A stretch of 64,000 nucleotides of DNA from JAJVID01 sp050247435 (GCA_050247435.1 JBFWUF010000047.1:4080-68079); one strand, 5' to 3'. Positions 45,101-53,710 are shown, counted from the stretch's first letter. Program-made: numbers and translations. Notes: a model not told the origin generated them from the letters alone.

Positions 45101-45657
45101 ATCTGCGACGGCGCGTTGTTGAACGCGGCTTTGCGCATACGCAGATTCGTGGCGTTGACCACGCCCGGCGCCAGCAGCGTCAGTTCCGACGCGTTGCCGG
45201 AAAAGATCGGAAGCTCCTGCACGCGGCGCTGGTCAATCACCTGTCCGAGCGAAGGGCTGGTCGTATCGAGTTGTGCGGTGTCGGCCTTGATCTCGACGCT
45301 TTCGGTCACCTGACCGGGCTGCATCTCGATGTTGACCTCGACTGATTCGCTGACGCGAACCTCGACGCCGGCTTGCGTGTACTTCTTGAAGCCCTGCGCC
45401 TCGGCGGTGACGCGGTAAGGGCCGGCGAGCAGGAACGGGATGTTGAAGCTGCCGGATTCATTGGTCCTCGCAGCGGCGGTGATGTTGGTTGAAACGTTCG
45501 TGGCTTTGACTTCGACGCCCGGCAGCGCGGCGCCCGAAGAATCGGTCACGCGGCCCAGAATGACGCCGCGCGATTCCTGCGCGAAACTGGCGACGGCGCA
45601 GGCCGCCAGCAGCAACGCGACGCGGAAGATTGCGGTAAGAGGTTGCGCAATTTGCAT
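42179..45657 (-). pseudogene. Oar-like TonB-dependent receptor, split by a one-base frameshift
   Basis: The gene reads as one receptor of about 1158 residues if a single base is restored near 44470-44473, in the context '..KIINLYP | MPNQAGTNDG..'. The first frame (45657 to about 44473) has a signal peptide, a carboxypeptidase-regulatory-like domain (about 28-110; 'ILGRVTDSSGAALPGVEVKA') and the plug ('NEFTIDGVPNTFADGS'). The second frame (to 42179) is the beta-barrel, ending in aromatic 'WQFAFKLTF' as expected for an outer-membrane barrel. It would import an oligosaccharide for the neighbouring uronate pathway. No decay is visible besides the frameshift, so a sequencing error or a very recent mutation is likely. 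Confidence 0.85.
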
Positions 45658-45669
45658 GATGTTCTCCGA

Positions 45670-45694
45670 ATGGTAGATGGTAGATGGTAGATGG
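45670..45694. repeat. tandem heptanucleotide repeat (ATGGTAG, 3.6 copies) upstream of the TonB receptor
   Basis: Three exact ATGGTAG units and part of a fourth lie 13-37 bases upstream of the receptor ATG, on the transcribed leader or promoter. The unit sequence differs from the GGATTGC heptamer but has the same length. Confidence 0.88.
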
Positions 45695-45713
45695 ATCAGT
45701 CCCGCTCGCGGCG

Positions 45714-47741
45714 CTAATCTGGTGTTTCGCCCGCGATTTTCATCAGCATGATTAAGCGTGTTTTCGTCGCCGGCGCGGCGGTTGAAACGGCAAGACGCAG
45801 GCCGCGCTCCTGTCGCGGGCCTTTGTCCACCGATCCGGGCCGCCCTGCCGCCGTCACCGTGTTAGCCTCGATCCTGGCGACAGCCGTCTCCGGCTCGATG
45901 ATCGTCACACGCAAAGAGGCCTGACCGTTTTTGAGAATGAATTGGCCTTTGCCCATCGGTTCGATCTTTTCGTCCGAGTGCAAAAGCGCAGTGATCCGGC
46001 GAGGTTCTCTCGTCGTTATTTCATCCCAGATTGCAAAGCCATCGGGCGCTGTGAAGAGAAGATGCCGAGTGAAGCGCCGCACGCCCAGGTTGTCTTCGTA
46101 AGCCGCCGCAGCCTCGCCTCGCACGTAGGCGAAATGCGGTTCGAGCTTAACTTCGGTAATTTGAATTTGATCGAGCCGGTCGTAGGAAACACCGGCGAAC
46201 ACGTCGTGTCCGTTGCCCTCGCGCGCCTGTCCCGCGCCATCGAGCAGGATAGTATTGTGTTGCTCGGTCAATGGCAATCCCGCATAGCCAGTATCGCCTG
46301 TTAAAAATTTTCCCCCGGCGAAAATAATAAAGCTGTTCGCGTCCGGGTGAGCATGCCCAGCCGAAATATGCCAGTCGGGAAAAGCCGTGAGCGCGTCTTT
46401 CGTGTGATGGCCTTCCGGCGGGCCGCATTTGAACGCGAACGCGGTAGCCTGCGGCGTCCAATCGCTCCGCCAGAAGACGACTTCGTGATCGGCGAAGTAA
46501 TGCCACGGTTGCTGGCGATGGATCGAAACGACCGGAACCGACGGGTCGTACCATAGAAGCGACCAGTAATCTTCGGCGTTGTAATGATCCGAGCCTTCCA
46601 TCCACGCCGCCACGCCCTGCGCCTCGGCGCTGCGGAATCGCGCGGCCATCCGGTAAAGCAGATTGTAGTTCGTGTGAAAACGTCCGCCGGGATGCGAGCG
46701 ATTGTACTCCTCGCCTTTGCGGTTTCGCGTCAGAGGCCCCTCGAAAATGTCGCCGAAATCGAAAACGTACTGCCCGTCCGGCGTCAGCGAATGAGCGACG
46801 TATGAATGCATTTGCCGGAATCCCGGCTGGTCATACAAATCCTCGCCGGTCGTGTGCGCGTGCGCGTCGAGGTAGTGAACGATCCACGGCGTCGAGAAAA
46901 TCCAGTATTCAAAACCTTCGTAGTAATAACCGTCCGTCGAATAAGTCGCCAGCACGCGGTCGTAGATCGCTCGCGCAAGTTTCGCCCACTCCGGCGCGTC
47001 CGCGACTTCGTCGTAGAGCGCGTAAGCCGCCACGCCCAAGCCCGCCATCGGGATGAAAACGTGATTCTGGCTGTAGGAATAACTCCGCCCCGGCTTCGGC
47101 TTGTAGTAATCAACCAGCAGCCGCGCCTGCTTTGCAATCTTCTCTCGATAACGCGCGCGCTCGGCCTCACTCAAATCGTGATAGAGCAAATCGTAGCCCC
47201 ACCCCATCCCGTAAAGCAGATGCCCGGCGGCCAGATCAACGTTCGGCTTGTTGTAGGCGTAGCCCCACACGTCGTAGCTCACCGCCGCTTCCAGGTATTT
47301 CTTCGCCGCCTCGAAATATTTTTTGGCGCCTTCGATCTTGTATGCCAGCGCGGCCTCGGCGATGCCTATGCCGACATCGTTTTGTACGCGGCGTTCTTGC
47401 GCGGGCGCGGGTGGCGGCTCTTTCTTCAACGCGCGAAGCTGCTGCAAGGCTCGCTGCCACAGATCGCGGTGCGTCGAGCGCGAGCGTTCGCGCAATTTGG
47501 CCAGCCCTTCTTCTGTGACATAAACGCGCGGATGTTTGCCGCGCAGTTCGGACCGCAGCGACGAATTGAGCTTGCCCATCAATCCGGTGAGCGGATGCGG
47601 CTCCTGCGCTTTGCCGGATGCGGGTTTGTCTTTCGGGCCGAGCGATTCGCGCGCGTCCTGACCCTCGACAAAGACCGGCAGGGCCACGATTAAAGCCATC
47701 GCGCAACAACTCAGCCACCGCTTTCGCATCTGTTCGCGCAT
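45714..47741 (-). CDS. heparinase II/III-like polysaccharide lyase (oligo-alginate lyase type)
   Basis: 675 residues: signal peptide (5-27), an (alpha/alpha) toroid (about 60-370; 'YGMGWGYDLLYHDLSEAERARY', 'SYSQNHVFIPMAGLGVAAYALYDE', 'YYYEGFEYWIFSTPWIVHYLDAHAH'), and an anti-parallel beta-sheet domain with 'DWHISAGHAHPDANSFIIFAGGKFLTGDTGY', the heparinase II/III signature. Candidate catalytic residues are the Asn-His of 'SQNH' and the Tyr and His in the later motifs. Beta-elimination would give unsaturated uronate sugars; the polymer (alginate, heparosan-like or other) cannot be decided. The start at 47741 has GGAGG nine bases upstream; 23 extra upstream codons are repeat-derived. Confidence 0.85.
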   Translation of the reverse strand: MREQMRKRWLSCCAMALIVALPVFVEGQDARESLGPKDKPASGKAQEPHPLTGLMGKLNSSLRSELRGKHPRVYVTEEGLAKLRERSRSTHRDLWQRALQQLRALKKEPPPAPAQERRVQNDVGIGIAEAALAYKIEGAKKYFEAAKKYLEAAVSYDVWGYAYNKPNVDLAAGHLLYGMGWGYDLLYHDLSEAERARYREKIAKQARLLVDYYKPKPGRSYSYSQNHVFIPMAGLGVAAYALYDEVADAPEWAKLARAIYDRVLATYSTDGYYYEGFEYWIFSTPWIVHYLDAHAHTTGEDLYDQPGFRQMHSYVAHSLTPDGQYVFDFGDIFEGPLTRNRKGEEYNRSHPGGRFHTNYNLLYRMAARFRSAEAQGVAAWMEGSDHYNAEDYWSLLWYDPSVPVVSIHRQQPWHYFADHEVVFWRSDWTPQATAFAFKCGPPEGHHTKDALTAFPDWHISAGHAHPDANSFIIFAGGKFLTGDTGYAGLPLTEQHNTILLDGAGQAREGNGHDVFAGVSYDRLDQIQITEVKLEPHFAYVRGEAAAAYEDNLGVRRFTRHLLFTAPDGFAIWDEITTREPRRITALLHSDEKIEPMGKGQFILKNGQASLRVTIIEPETAVARIEANTVTAAGRPGSVDKGPRQERGLRLAVSTAAPATKTRLIMLMKIAGETPD

Positions 47742-47762
47742 AACTTTATTCCTCCGGGAATT

Positions 47763-47849
47763 CTGGGAGCGCACGCATCCCTGTGTGCCGGGCTTAAGAT
47801 AAAGACGCAATTATCCAAGCCGAGCACGCTGGGATGCGTGCGCTCCCAG
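47763..47849. repeat. inverted repeat with 19-bp perfect arms (CTGGGAGCGCA family)
   Basis: Arms 47763-47781 and 47831-47849 pair perfectly over 19 bases, with further partial pairing inside. The arm word CTGGGAGCGCACGCATCC is nearly the same as that of the hairpin at 61106-61213, so these two are copies of one family. It lies in the 5' leader of the lyase gene and reaches the SDR stop. Confidence 0.9.
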
Positions 47850-47851
47850 GG

Positions 47852-48619
47852 TTACTCCATCAGCATCCCGCCGTTGATTTCGATAGTTTCGCCAACCAGA
47901 AAGCTCGCAGCTTCTGACGCCAGATAGACGATTGTCCGCGCGACTTCTTCCGACTTGCCTACACGACCGAGCGGAATGATGTTGGCGAAATTCTTCATCG
48001 CTTCCGGCGTCGAAAACTGTTCGTGGAACGGAGTGTCAATCACGCCTGGCGAGACGGCGTTGACGCGGACGCCGTGCGGCGCCAGTTCTTTCGCCATACC
48101 TTTGGTCATCGTGATCATCCCGCCTTTGGCCGTTGAATAATGAATCGAGCCGAGCGCGCCGCCGTTGCGCCCGGCGATGGAAGTCACATTGATGATCACG
48201 CCCGCCTTGCGTTCGATCATCGAAGCGGCCACGGCTTGGGCGCATAGGAACGCGCTTTTCAGATTGAGGTTGATCACGTCGTCCCAACGCTCTTCAGTCA
48301 GTTCGAGCAATCGCAATCGCTCGACCAGCGAACCCGCGTTGTTGACCAGAATGTCAACGGGGCCGAACGCCGCGACCGTTTCTTCAACCATTCGCCGCAC
48401 GTCGGCGGATTTCGTCACGTCGGCCTGAATCGTGATGGCGCGCCCGCCAGCATTGGTGATTGTCTGTTTGGCGTCCGCCGCGCCCGCTTCGTTGCGGTGG
48501 TAGTTGATCGCCACCGCCGCGCCAGCTTCAGCCAGCGCGATGGCCGTCGCCTTGCCGATGCCGGAACCGGCGCCGGTGACGAGCGCGACTTTGCCTGAAA
48601 GATCAAAATAGTTAGGCAT
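47852..48619 (-). CDS. short-chain dehydrogenase/reductase, probable uronate (DEH) reductase
   Basis: 255 residues of the classical SDR family: cofactor motif 'TGAGSGIGKATA', 'DILVNNAGSL', catalytic Ser in 'NVTSIAGRNGG', and Tyr-x-x-x-Lys in 'HYSTAKGG'. The C-terminus 'GETIEINGGMLME' is typical. Between a lyase and an MFS transporter, reduction of the unsaturated keto-sugar 4-deoxy-5-hexoseulose uronate to 2-keto-3-deoxygluconate is the likely role, an inference from context. The ATG at 48619 has GGAGA five bases upstream and lies 11 bases after the transporter stop. Confidence 0.85.
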   Translation of the reverse strand: MPNYFDLSGKVALVTGAGSGIGKATAIALAEAGAAVAINYHRNEAGAADAKQTITNAGGRAITIQADVTKSADVRRMVEETVAAFGPVDILVNNAGSLVERLRLLELTEERWDDVINLNLKSAFLCAQAVAASMIERKAGVIINVTSIAGRNGGALGSIHYSTAKGGMITMTKGMAKELAPHGVRVNAVSPGVIDTPFHEQFSTPEAMKNFANIIPLGRVGKSEEVARTIVYLASEAASFLVGETIEINGGMLME

Positions 48620-48630
48620 TGCTTCTCCGT

Positions 48631-49974
48631 TCAAGAATTTGAGATTTGAGATTCGTGATTTGAGATTTTTGTGATCGTGCCCGCAAGCGCGAACAGAACA
48701 ACCGTGCCAATGGGCGCGAGCACGCCAGCCGCCGTCAGAACCGGCGTGTAACCGAAGTTATCAACAACCCAGCCGGTCGCCAGAACAAAAACCATGCTGC
48801 CGAGGCCCGCTCCCACGCCGCCCAACCCCGCGACCGAAGCGACCGCCTTGTCGCTGAAGAAATCCGACGGCAGCGTCTGAACATTGTTGATCCAGAATTG
48901 AAAGCCGAAGAGCACCAACCCGATCAGCGCCAGCGCCATCATCGGATCAGGCGTGCGCGCGGCCAGAATGCCCGCAGGCATCAACAGCGTGGCGAACCCG
49001 ATAGCCGCCTTGCGCGCGCGATTTACGCTCCACCCGCGTTTGATCAAATAACCCGAAGTGAATCCGCCGAGCAGGCTGCCAGCGTCAGCCGCGACGAACG
49101 GAACCCACGCGAACAATCCGATCTTCTTCAGATCGAAGCCGTGAACTTTGTGCAAAAATAGCGGCAGCCACGTGATGAACAACCACCAGACCGGGTCAAC
49201 CAGCAGCCGCGACAGCACGATGGCCCAGACTTGTTTGTAGCGGAGCAGTTCTCGCCACTTCGGCGCGGCGGTGGTCTTCTTCTCATCTGTTTCGACTTCA
49301 CGCTCCGCGATCAATGCGCGCTCTTCATCAGTTAGCCAGCGGTGGCGGTCAGGCGGTTGATAAAAAGCCAGCCACAACCCGAGCCAGAAAAATCCCAGCG
49401 TGCCGGTGATGATGAACGTCGCCTGCCAGCCGTACCGCAGTTGCAGCCAGACGATGACTGGCGGGGCGACGATTGAGCCGATGGCTGCGCCGCTGTTGAA
49501 GATGCCCATCGCGAACGCCCGCTCTCGCGTCGGGAACCATTCGGCGATGACTTTGGCCGCGCCCGGCCAGTTGCCCGCTTCACCCAATCCGAGCAGAAAA
49601 CGAAACACGCTCAAACTGCCTAGACCGCGCGCGAACGCGTGCGCCATCGCCGCCAGCGACCAGACGGTGATCGAAAGCGCGAAGCCTCGCCGCGCGCCGA
49701 TCCGGTCGTAAAGCCTGCCTGACACGCCCTGGCTGATTGTGTAGGCAAGCAAAAACCACGTGCCCAGACTGGCGTATTGCAGATTGCTCAGCTTCAGCGC
49801 GTCGGTGATGACAGGCGCGAGCACAGAGACTGTCAACCGGTCAATGTAGTTGATGAGCGTGGCGAGAAAGATCATCCCGATGATCAGCCAGCGCAGGCGC
49901 GGGATTCTGACCGCGCTCGCATCCGTTGATGCCGCAACCTTGATCTCATTCGCGCGGAGTTCCGTTTCAGCCAT
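48631..49974 (-). CDS. MFS transporter of the anion:cation symporter family (hexuronate/ExuT-like)
   Basis: 447 residues with twelve helices and the family's start 'IPRLRWLIIGMIFLATLINYIDRLTVSVLAPVI', the 'GRLYDRIGARRGFALS' loop 2-3 motif and 'FLLGLGEAGNWPGAAKVIAEWFP', all typical of hexuronate/glucarate permeases. It probably imports the monomeric uronate product with a cation. It is the first catabolic gene after the LacI repressor gene, with an operator-like palindrome 22 bases upstream. Its last ten residues (SNHESQISNS) are encoded by a heptamer repeat. Confidence 0.88.
   Translation of the reverse strand: MAETELRANEIKVAASTDASAVRIPRLRWLIIGMIFLATLINYIDRLTVSVLAPVITDALKLSNLQYASLGTWFLLAYTISQGVSGRLYDRIGARRGFALSITVWSLAAMAHAFARGLGSLSVFRFLLGLGEAGNWPGAAKVIAEWFPTRERAFAMGIFNSGAAIGSIVAPPVIVWLQLRYGWQATFIITGTLGFFWLGLWLAFYQPPDRHRWLTDEERALIAEREVETDEKKTTAAPKWRELLRYKQVWAIVLSRLLVDPVWWLFITWLPLFLHKVHGFDLKKIGLFAWVPFVAADAGSLLGGFTSGYLIKRGWSVNRARKAAIGFATLLMPAGILAARTPDPMMALALIGLVLFGFQFWINNVQTLPSDFFSDKAVASVAGLGGVGAGLGSMVFVLATGWVVDNFGYTPVLTAAGVLAPIGTVVLFALAGTITKISNHESQISNS
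48638..48665. repeat. degenerate heptanucleotide repeat (TTTGAGA, 4 copies) at the transporter 3' end
   Basis: TTTGAGA-TTTGAGA-TTCGTGA-TTTGAGA encodes the C-terminal tail of the MFS transporter and ends just upstream of the SDR ribosome binding site. Confidence 0.8.
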
Positions 49975-49996
49975 CGCAATCGCTCCCTTTGAGGTG

Positions 49997-50010
49997 TGAT
50001 AACGTTATCA
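49997..50010. promoter_or_regulatory. LacI-type operator upstream of the MFS transporter
   Basis: TGATAACGTTATCA is a 14-bp perfect palindrome with the central CG typical of LacI-family operators. It lies 23 bases before the transporter start and between it and the LacI gene. Confidence 0.75.
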
Positions 50011-50059
50011 GCCGGATCGAGACGGGATAAAGATCATCCCGCAACAACGAACTCGATCT

Positions 50060-51181
50060 TCAGACAGCCCTGTTGTCGTTTTTGTTTGTGGTTGACTGGC
50101 GAATTACCAGATGACAGTCGAGACAGATTTCGCGCCGCTCTCGCGCCTTGTCGCCTTCGATGCGTTCGAGCAGCAACCGCGCCGCTTCGCGCCCCTGCTC
50201 CCTGGTCGGTTGATCAACGGTCGTCAGCGGCGGCGTGGTGTAAGCCGCCAGAGGCACGTTGTCGAAGCCGACCATCGCGACATCTTCGGGAACGCTAAGC
50301 CCGGCGTCTCTGATCGCGCACATTGCGCCAATAGCGGTGAAATCGTTGCGCGCGAAGACGGCGGTCGGAGGCTTTTTGAGCGCGAGCAGTTTTTTCATCC
50401 CAGCATAGCCGTCGTCCTGTGTCGAATAGCCCGGCCCGGATTGCGTGGCCGGACCGACGATCAGTTTCTCGTCAATTGGCAGATTGTTTTCGCGCAAGGC
50501 GTCCAGATAGCCTTGATAGCGGCGCAACCCCGCCCCGTTGATCGGCGAGACACCGATAAAACCGATGCGCTTGTGGCCCAATGAAATCAGGTGTTCGACG
50601 GCTTCGTAGCCGCCTCGCCAATGATCCGCCGTTACGCGATCAATGTGCGGATGATTGAGCGTGCGCCCGACAACGACCATCGGCAGCCCTTGCCCGGTCA
50701 GCCGCAGCAGAAAATCGTTGCCCGATTTTGTCTCCCGCGTGGCGACGATCAGGCCGTCGGCGCGATGATCGAACAGGGCGCGCAATGCGGCGTGTTCGCG
50801 CGCCGTGCTGCGTTCGCTGACGCTGATGAAGGAAGAGTAGCCTCGTTCGACCAGCGTCTCCTGAATCCCGCTGACCAGTTCCGCCGAAAATGGGTTGGCG
50901 ATGTCCGGCAGCAGGATGCCCACGACATGCGTGCGCTGACGTTTGAGGCTGCGGGCCAGGCCGTTCGGGTGATAGTTCAACTCCTTGACCGCCCGCTCGA
51001 CCTTCTCGCGCATCTCGCGGCTGACATAGCCGCTGTCGTTGACGACGCGTGAAACAGTCATCGGAGCCACGCCAGCCCGCTTGGCGATGTCCACGATGGT
51101 CGGATTCCGCTTCACGTCTCCAGATGGAACCTCAGAAGACGGAATTCCCAAAATCTTCTTTGCGCCGTTCTTTTTGCTCAT
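50060..51181 (-). CDS. LacI-family transcriptional regulator of the uronate locus
   Basis: 373 residues. After a 25-residue basic lead comes the LacI helix-turn-helix and hinge ('PTIVDIAKRAGVAPMTVSRVVNDSGYVSREMREKVERAVKELNYHPNGLARSLKRQ'), then a periplasmic-binding-protein-like effector domain ('HVVGILLPDIANPFSAELVSGIQ', 'FARNDFTAIGAMCAIRDAGLSVPEDVAMVGFDN'). The start ATG at 51181 fits this layout; the frame stays open far upstream, but that runs antisense through the neighbouring carboxypeptidase gene. It probably represses its own operon and the transporter operon until a uronate intermediate binds. A near-palindromic operator lies eight bases upstream of the start. Confidence 0.92.
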   Translation of the reverse strand: MSKKNGAKKILGIPSSEVPSGDVKRNPTIVDIAKRAGVAPMTVSRVVNDSGYVSREMREKVERAVKELNYHPNGLARSLKRQRTHVVGILLPDIANPFSAELVSGIQETLVERGYSSFISVSERSTAREHAALRALFDHRADGLIVATRETKSGNDFLLRLTGQGLPMVVVGRTLNHPHIDRVTADHWRGGYEAVEHLISLGHKRIGFIGVSPINGAGLRRYQGYLDALRENNLPIDEKLIVGPATQSGPGYSTQDDGYAGMKKLLALKKPPTAVFARNDFTAIGAMCAIRDAGLSVPEDVAMVGFDNVPLAAYTTPPLTTVDQPTREQGREAARLLLERIEGDKARERREICLDCHLVIRQSTTNKNDNRAV

Positions 51182-51188
51182 AATTTTT

Positions 51189-51204
51189 ATGGTAGCGTTA
51201 CCAT
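51189..51204. promoter_or_regulatory. LacI-type operator upstream of the LacI gene
   Basis: ATGGTA-GCGT-TACCAT has perfect 6-bp arms around a CG-containing centre and closely resembles the palindrome at 49997. It sits seven bases before the regulator start, well placed for autorepression. Confidence 0.75.
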
Positions 51205-51301
51205 AACGGGCGCGTTTTACTTCAACCAGGTTCAGGCTGTCAATCAGTTTTTCGTTCAGGGAAGAAAATTTCCGACATGGCCCGATGAAGCGCGGCGTAA
51301 A

Positions 51302-52270
51302 ATGAGCGAACCTATGAACCAGAAACCAAACGAACACAGCGTCATTAAACCTCCCGCCTTGCGCAAAGGCGGCGCCGTCGCCATCGTCGCGCCAGCAAGT
51401 AACATCAAGGCCGATCATCTGGCGCGTGGGGGCGCCGAACTTGAGCGGCTTGGCTTCCGTGTAAAATACGAGCCGGAGATTTTGGACAAGGCTCGCTACA
51501 CCGCCGGCTCCGACGAACGCCGCGCGAACGAATTGATGTGGGCCTTCACTGATCCTGAAATCAAGGCTGTCTGGGCGGCGCGGGGAGGATACGGCGCGAT
51601 GCGGCTGTTCAAATTGCTGGACGAAGAGAAACTGCGCCAACACCCGAAAGTCTTCATCGGCTACAGCGACATGACCGCGTTGCATCTTTATCTCTATCGC
51701 CGCTTCGGCTGGGTGACATTCCACGGGCCGATGGCCGCGAAAGATTTGGCGGGCGGCGAAGGGCATTACGACCGCGAGACTTTGCTCAAAGCCATCACCG
51801 CCGCCTCTCCGCTCGGAGAGATCAAATCTGATCGAACTGAAATGCTGCATCACGGCGCTGGCGGGCGCGTGAGCGGGCGGTTGCTCGGTGGTTGTTTGTC
51901 GCTGATCGCGGCGATGATGGGAACGCCCGATGAACTGGACACGCGCGGCTCGATCCTCTTTTTGGAAGACACCGCAACACGGCCATACGCGATTGACCGC
52001 ATGCTGCAACAGTTAAAGCTGGCGGGCAAATTCGATGAAGTTCGCGGGATAGTTTTTGGCGAGATGACTGATTGCGTTCAACACGCCGATCAGGGTTATC
52101 GCATTCAAGACGTGCTGACCGAATGCACGGCTGATTTGAATGTGCCAGTGATGTTCGGATTGCCCAGCGGTCACAGCCCCATCGGCAATTTGACGCTGCC
52201 GCTCGGCGCAACGGCGACGCTGGAATCAAGTCGTGGAGTGTTGAGCGTTGATGAAGCCGCCGTCGGTTGA
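51302..52270 (+). CDS. LD-carboxypeptidase (peptidase family S66)
   Basis: 322 residues with the S66 catalytic triad visible: Ser in 'KVFIGYSDMTALH', Glu in 'SILFLEDTATRPYAIDRML' and His in 'FGLPSGHSPIGNLTLPLG'. 'LRKGGAVAIVAPAS' is the family start. Enzymes of this type cut the L-D bond of muropeptide stem peptides in the cytoplasm for cell-wall recycling; MccF-type immunity members share the fold and cannot be excluded. No clear ribosome site separates the ATG at 51302 from one four codons later. It is divergent from the LacI gene. Confidence 0.88.
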   Translation: MSEPMNQKPNEHSVIKPPALRKGGAVAIVAPASNIKADHLARGGAELERLGFRVKYEPEILDKARYTAGSDERRANELMWAFTDPEIKAVWAARGGYGAMRLFKLLDEEKLRQHPKVFIGYSDMTALHLYLYRRFGWVTFHGPMAAKDLAGGEGHYDRETLLKAITAASPLGEIKSDRTEMLHHGAGGRVSGRLLGGCLSLIAAMMGTPDELDTRGSILFLEDTATRPYAIDRMLQQLKLAGKFDEVRGIVFGEMTDCVQHADQGYRIQDVLTECTADLNVPVMFGLPSGHSPIGNLTLPLGATATLESSRGVLSVDEAAVG

Positions 52271-52358
52271 GACAAGGGGACAAGGAGACCAGGAGAGGGG
52301 AGGACGGAGGAAAATATTCCTTGTCTCCCCTCTTCTTGTCCCGCTGCCCCCTCTCTCT
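52266..52358. repeat. purine/pyrimidine inverted repeat between converging genes
   Basis: A GACAAGGGGACAAGGAG-type purine stretch (52270-52312) faces a CCTTGTCTCCCCTCTTCTTG pyrimidine stretch (52319-52357), forming an imperfect hairpin with AAAATATT at its centre. It fills the gap between the carboxypeptidase and the LecA-like gene. Confidence 0.65.
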
Positions 52359-53428
52359 TACCACCGAATCGTCACACGATACGACCCTTTGTTATCCCGA
52401 AAGAAGTCGTCATTGACGCCCAGGAAAAGCCGCCCGTATTCGTTCGGCTCGGTGGCCGGCGCGCCGCGCGATCCGATGAACACGAGGTTCGAATCACGCC
52501 CGTCGCGGTAACGAATCTTGCCGATCAATGCGCCGACTCCAACGTCATTCATCGGGTAGCTGGATGTGTTGAGGTTCGCGTTGCGGTTGCCGTCAGGATT
52601 GCTGTTTGAGCGATTGCCGATGTCAATCGTCCCTTCCGCCGTGATTTCATACGTCGTGTTCGGCTCTACATTAATGCCCGTGTCGGTCCAGGGTTGGTTG
52701 GCGTAAACGGTGACGGTCTTTTCGCGTCCCTGGCTTGGCCTCGATCCACCAGAACTTCCTGCGCCCGTCTCGCCGCCGCCGCTGCGATCAACAGCCACGT
52801 TGACGCGGAACGCCCCGTTGGCGCTGCGCGTCTCCCAGTGGTTGACCGTGAAATAGAGGATTCCGTCGCGGTCGGCTGTGAATTCGCGTGAACGGCCAAT
52901 GAAGATCGAAGGCGAATTCGGGTCCTGACCGATGGCCGCGACTAAAGCTCCATCATTCTGCTCTGGCATTGGCGCGTCTTGATCGCGCCGGCCTTGCAAG
53001 CCTTCAGGCGCGGTCGCTGTTCGTCCTTCCAGATAGATCGTGCCGCTGGCTTCAACACGAACGCGCTGGCCTCGCGCGACCTGAATCTGTGAGCGATGCC
53101 ATTGATCTTCGAGTTTCACATCGAAGGGCGCCGCCGATTCCCAACGTCCGCCCGATGAAGGCGGCGTGTTGTTCGGATCGCGCGACGGATAGCGGTCGTC
53201 GCGGCGGGGGACGTTGCCCACCGTGTCGCTGCGTTCGATGACGAGACGCGACACCTGATTGGGGGCGAACTGCAGCTTCTGGCCGCTGGTCTCGAAAATG
53301 AATTTGCCGTTCTCGTAACCGACGAACGTGCCGCGAAGCACGCTGCCGTTTCTCAGATAGAGCACGTCGGCCAGCGCCGCGCCCGCGAACAGAACAGTCA
53401 GAATCAATACCGCAAAAAATTTTCGCAT
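52358..53428 (-). CDS. secreted protein with two LecA (PA-IL)-like domains
   Basis: 356 residues: signal peptide (1-19), a short SH3-like N-terminal segment ('VLYLRNGSVLRGTFVGYENGKFIFET'), then two related beta-sandwich domains. The second has the clear LecA pattern: 'WTDTGINVEPNTTYEITAEGTIDIG', 'GVGALIGKIRYRDGRDSNLVFIG' and 'EYGRLFLGVNDDFFRDNKGSYRVTI', where the ND and DN residues match the calcium/galactose site of PA-IL. The first is similar ('VARGQRVRVEASGTIYLEG', 'GALVAAIGQDP', 'GILYFTVND-like NHWE'). It may bind carbohydrate outside the cell. GAGGAGA precedes the start at 53428. Confidence 0.75.
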   Translation of the reverse strand: MRKFFAVLILTVLFAGAALADVLYLRNGSVLRGTFVGYENGKFIFETSGQKLQFAPNQVSRLVIERSDTVGNVPRRDDRYPSRDPNNTPPSSGGRWESAAPFDVKLEDQWHRSQIQVARGQRVRVEASGTIYLEGRTATAPEGLQGRRDQDAPMPEQNDGALVAAIGQDPNSPSIFIGRSREFTADRDGILYFTVNHWETRSANGAFRVNVAVDRSGGGETGAGSSGGSRPSQGREKTVTVYANQPWTDTGINVEPNTTYEITAEGTIDIGNRSNSNPDGNRNANLNTSSYPMNDVGVGALIGKIRYRDGRDSNLVFIGSRGAPATEPNEYGRLFLGVNDDFFRDNKGSYRVTIRW

Positions 53429-53710
53429 AGTTTCTCCTCGCGTCGAATGATCTTTGAGTAACCCGTTCGACGATGAACCTCCTTGATTTTTGATAAGCAC
53501 GACATTGCGGATTTCGTGGGGATATTAATGCGCGCGCAGTATAGCACAAGGTCTTAAATCGCAGCAGTTCACGCGAAGTTTGAGTTTCAGGGCTTGAAAT
53601 CATAAACTCGCGCCTTCGTGATCAAAATTCAAAAATCATACCGTCATCATTGAATGTCCACAGCGGCGAAGGCGCACGGCGGGACTTCAAACGTGTTTCA
53701 GGGAGGCTGG

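Noticed and set aside
51182..52009. 275-codon N-terminal extension of the LacI regulator
   Set aside because: The helix-turn-helix begins where expected after the ATG at 51181, and the extension is antisense to the LD-carboxypeptidase and crosses the operator.
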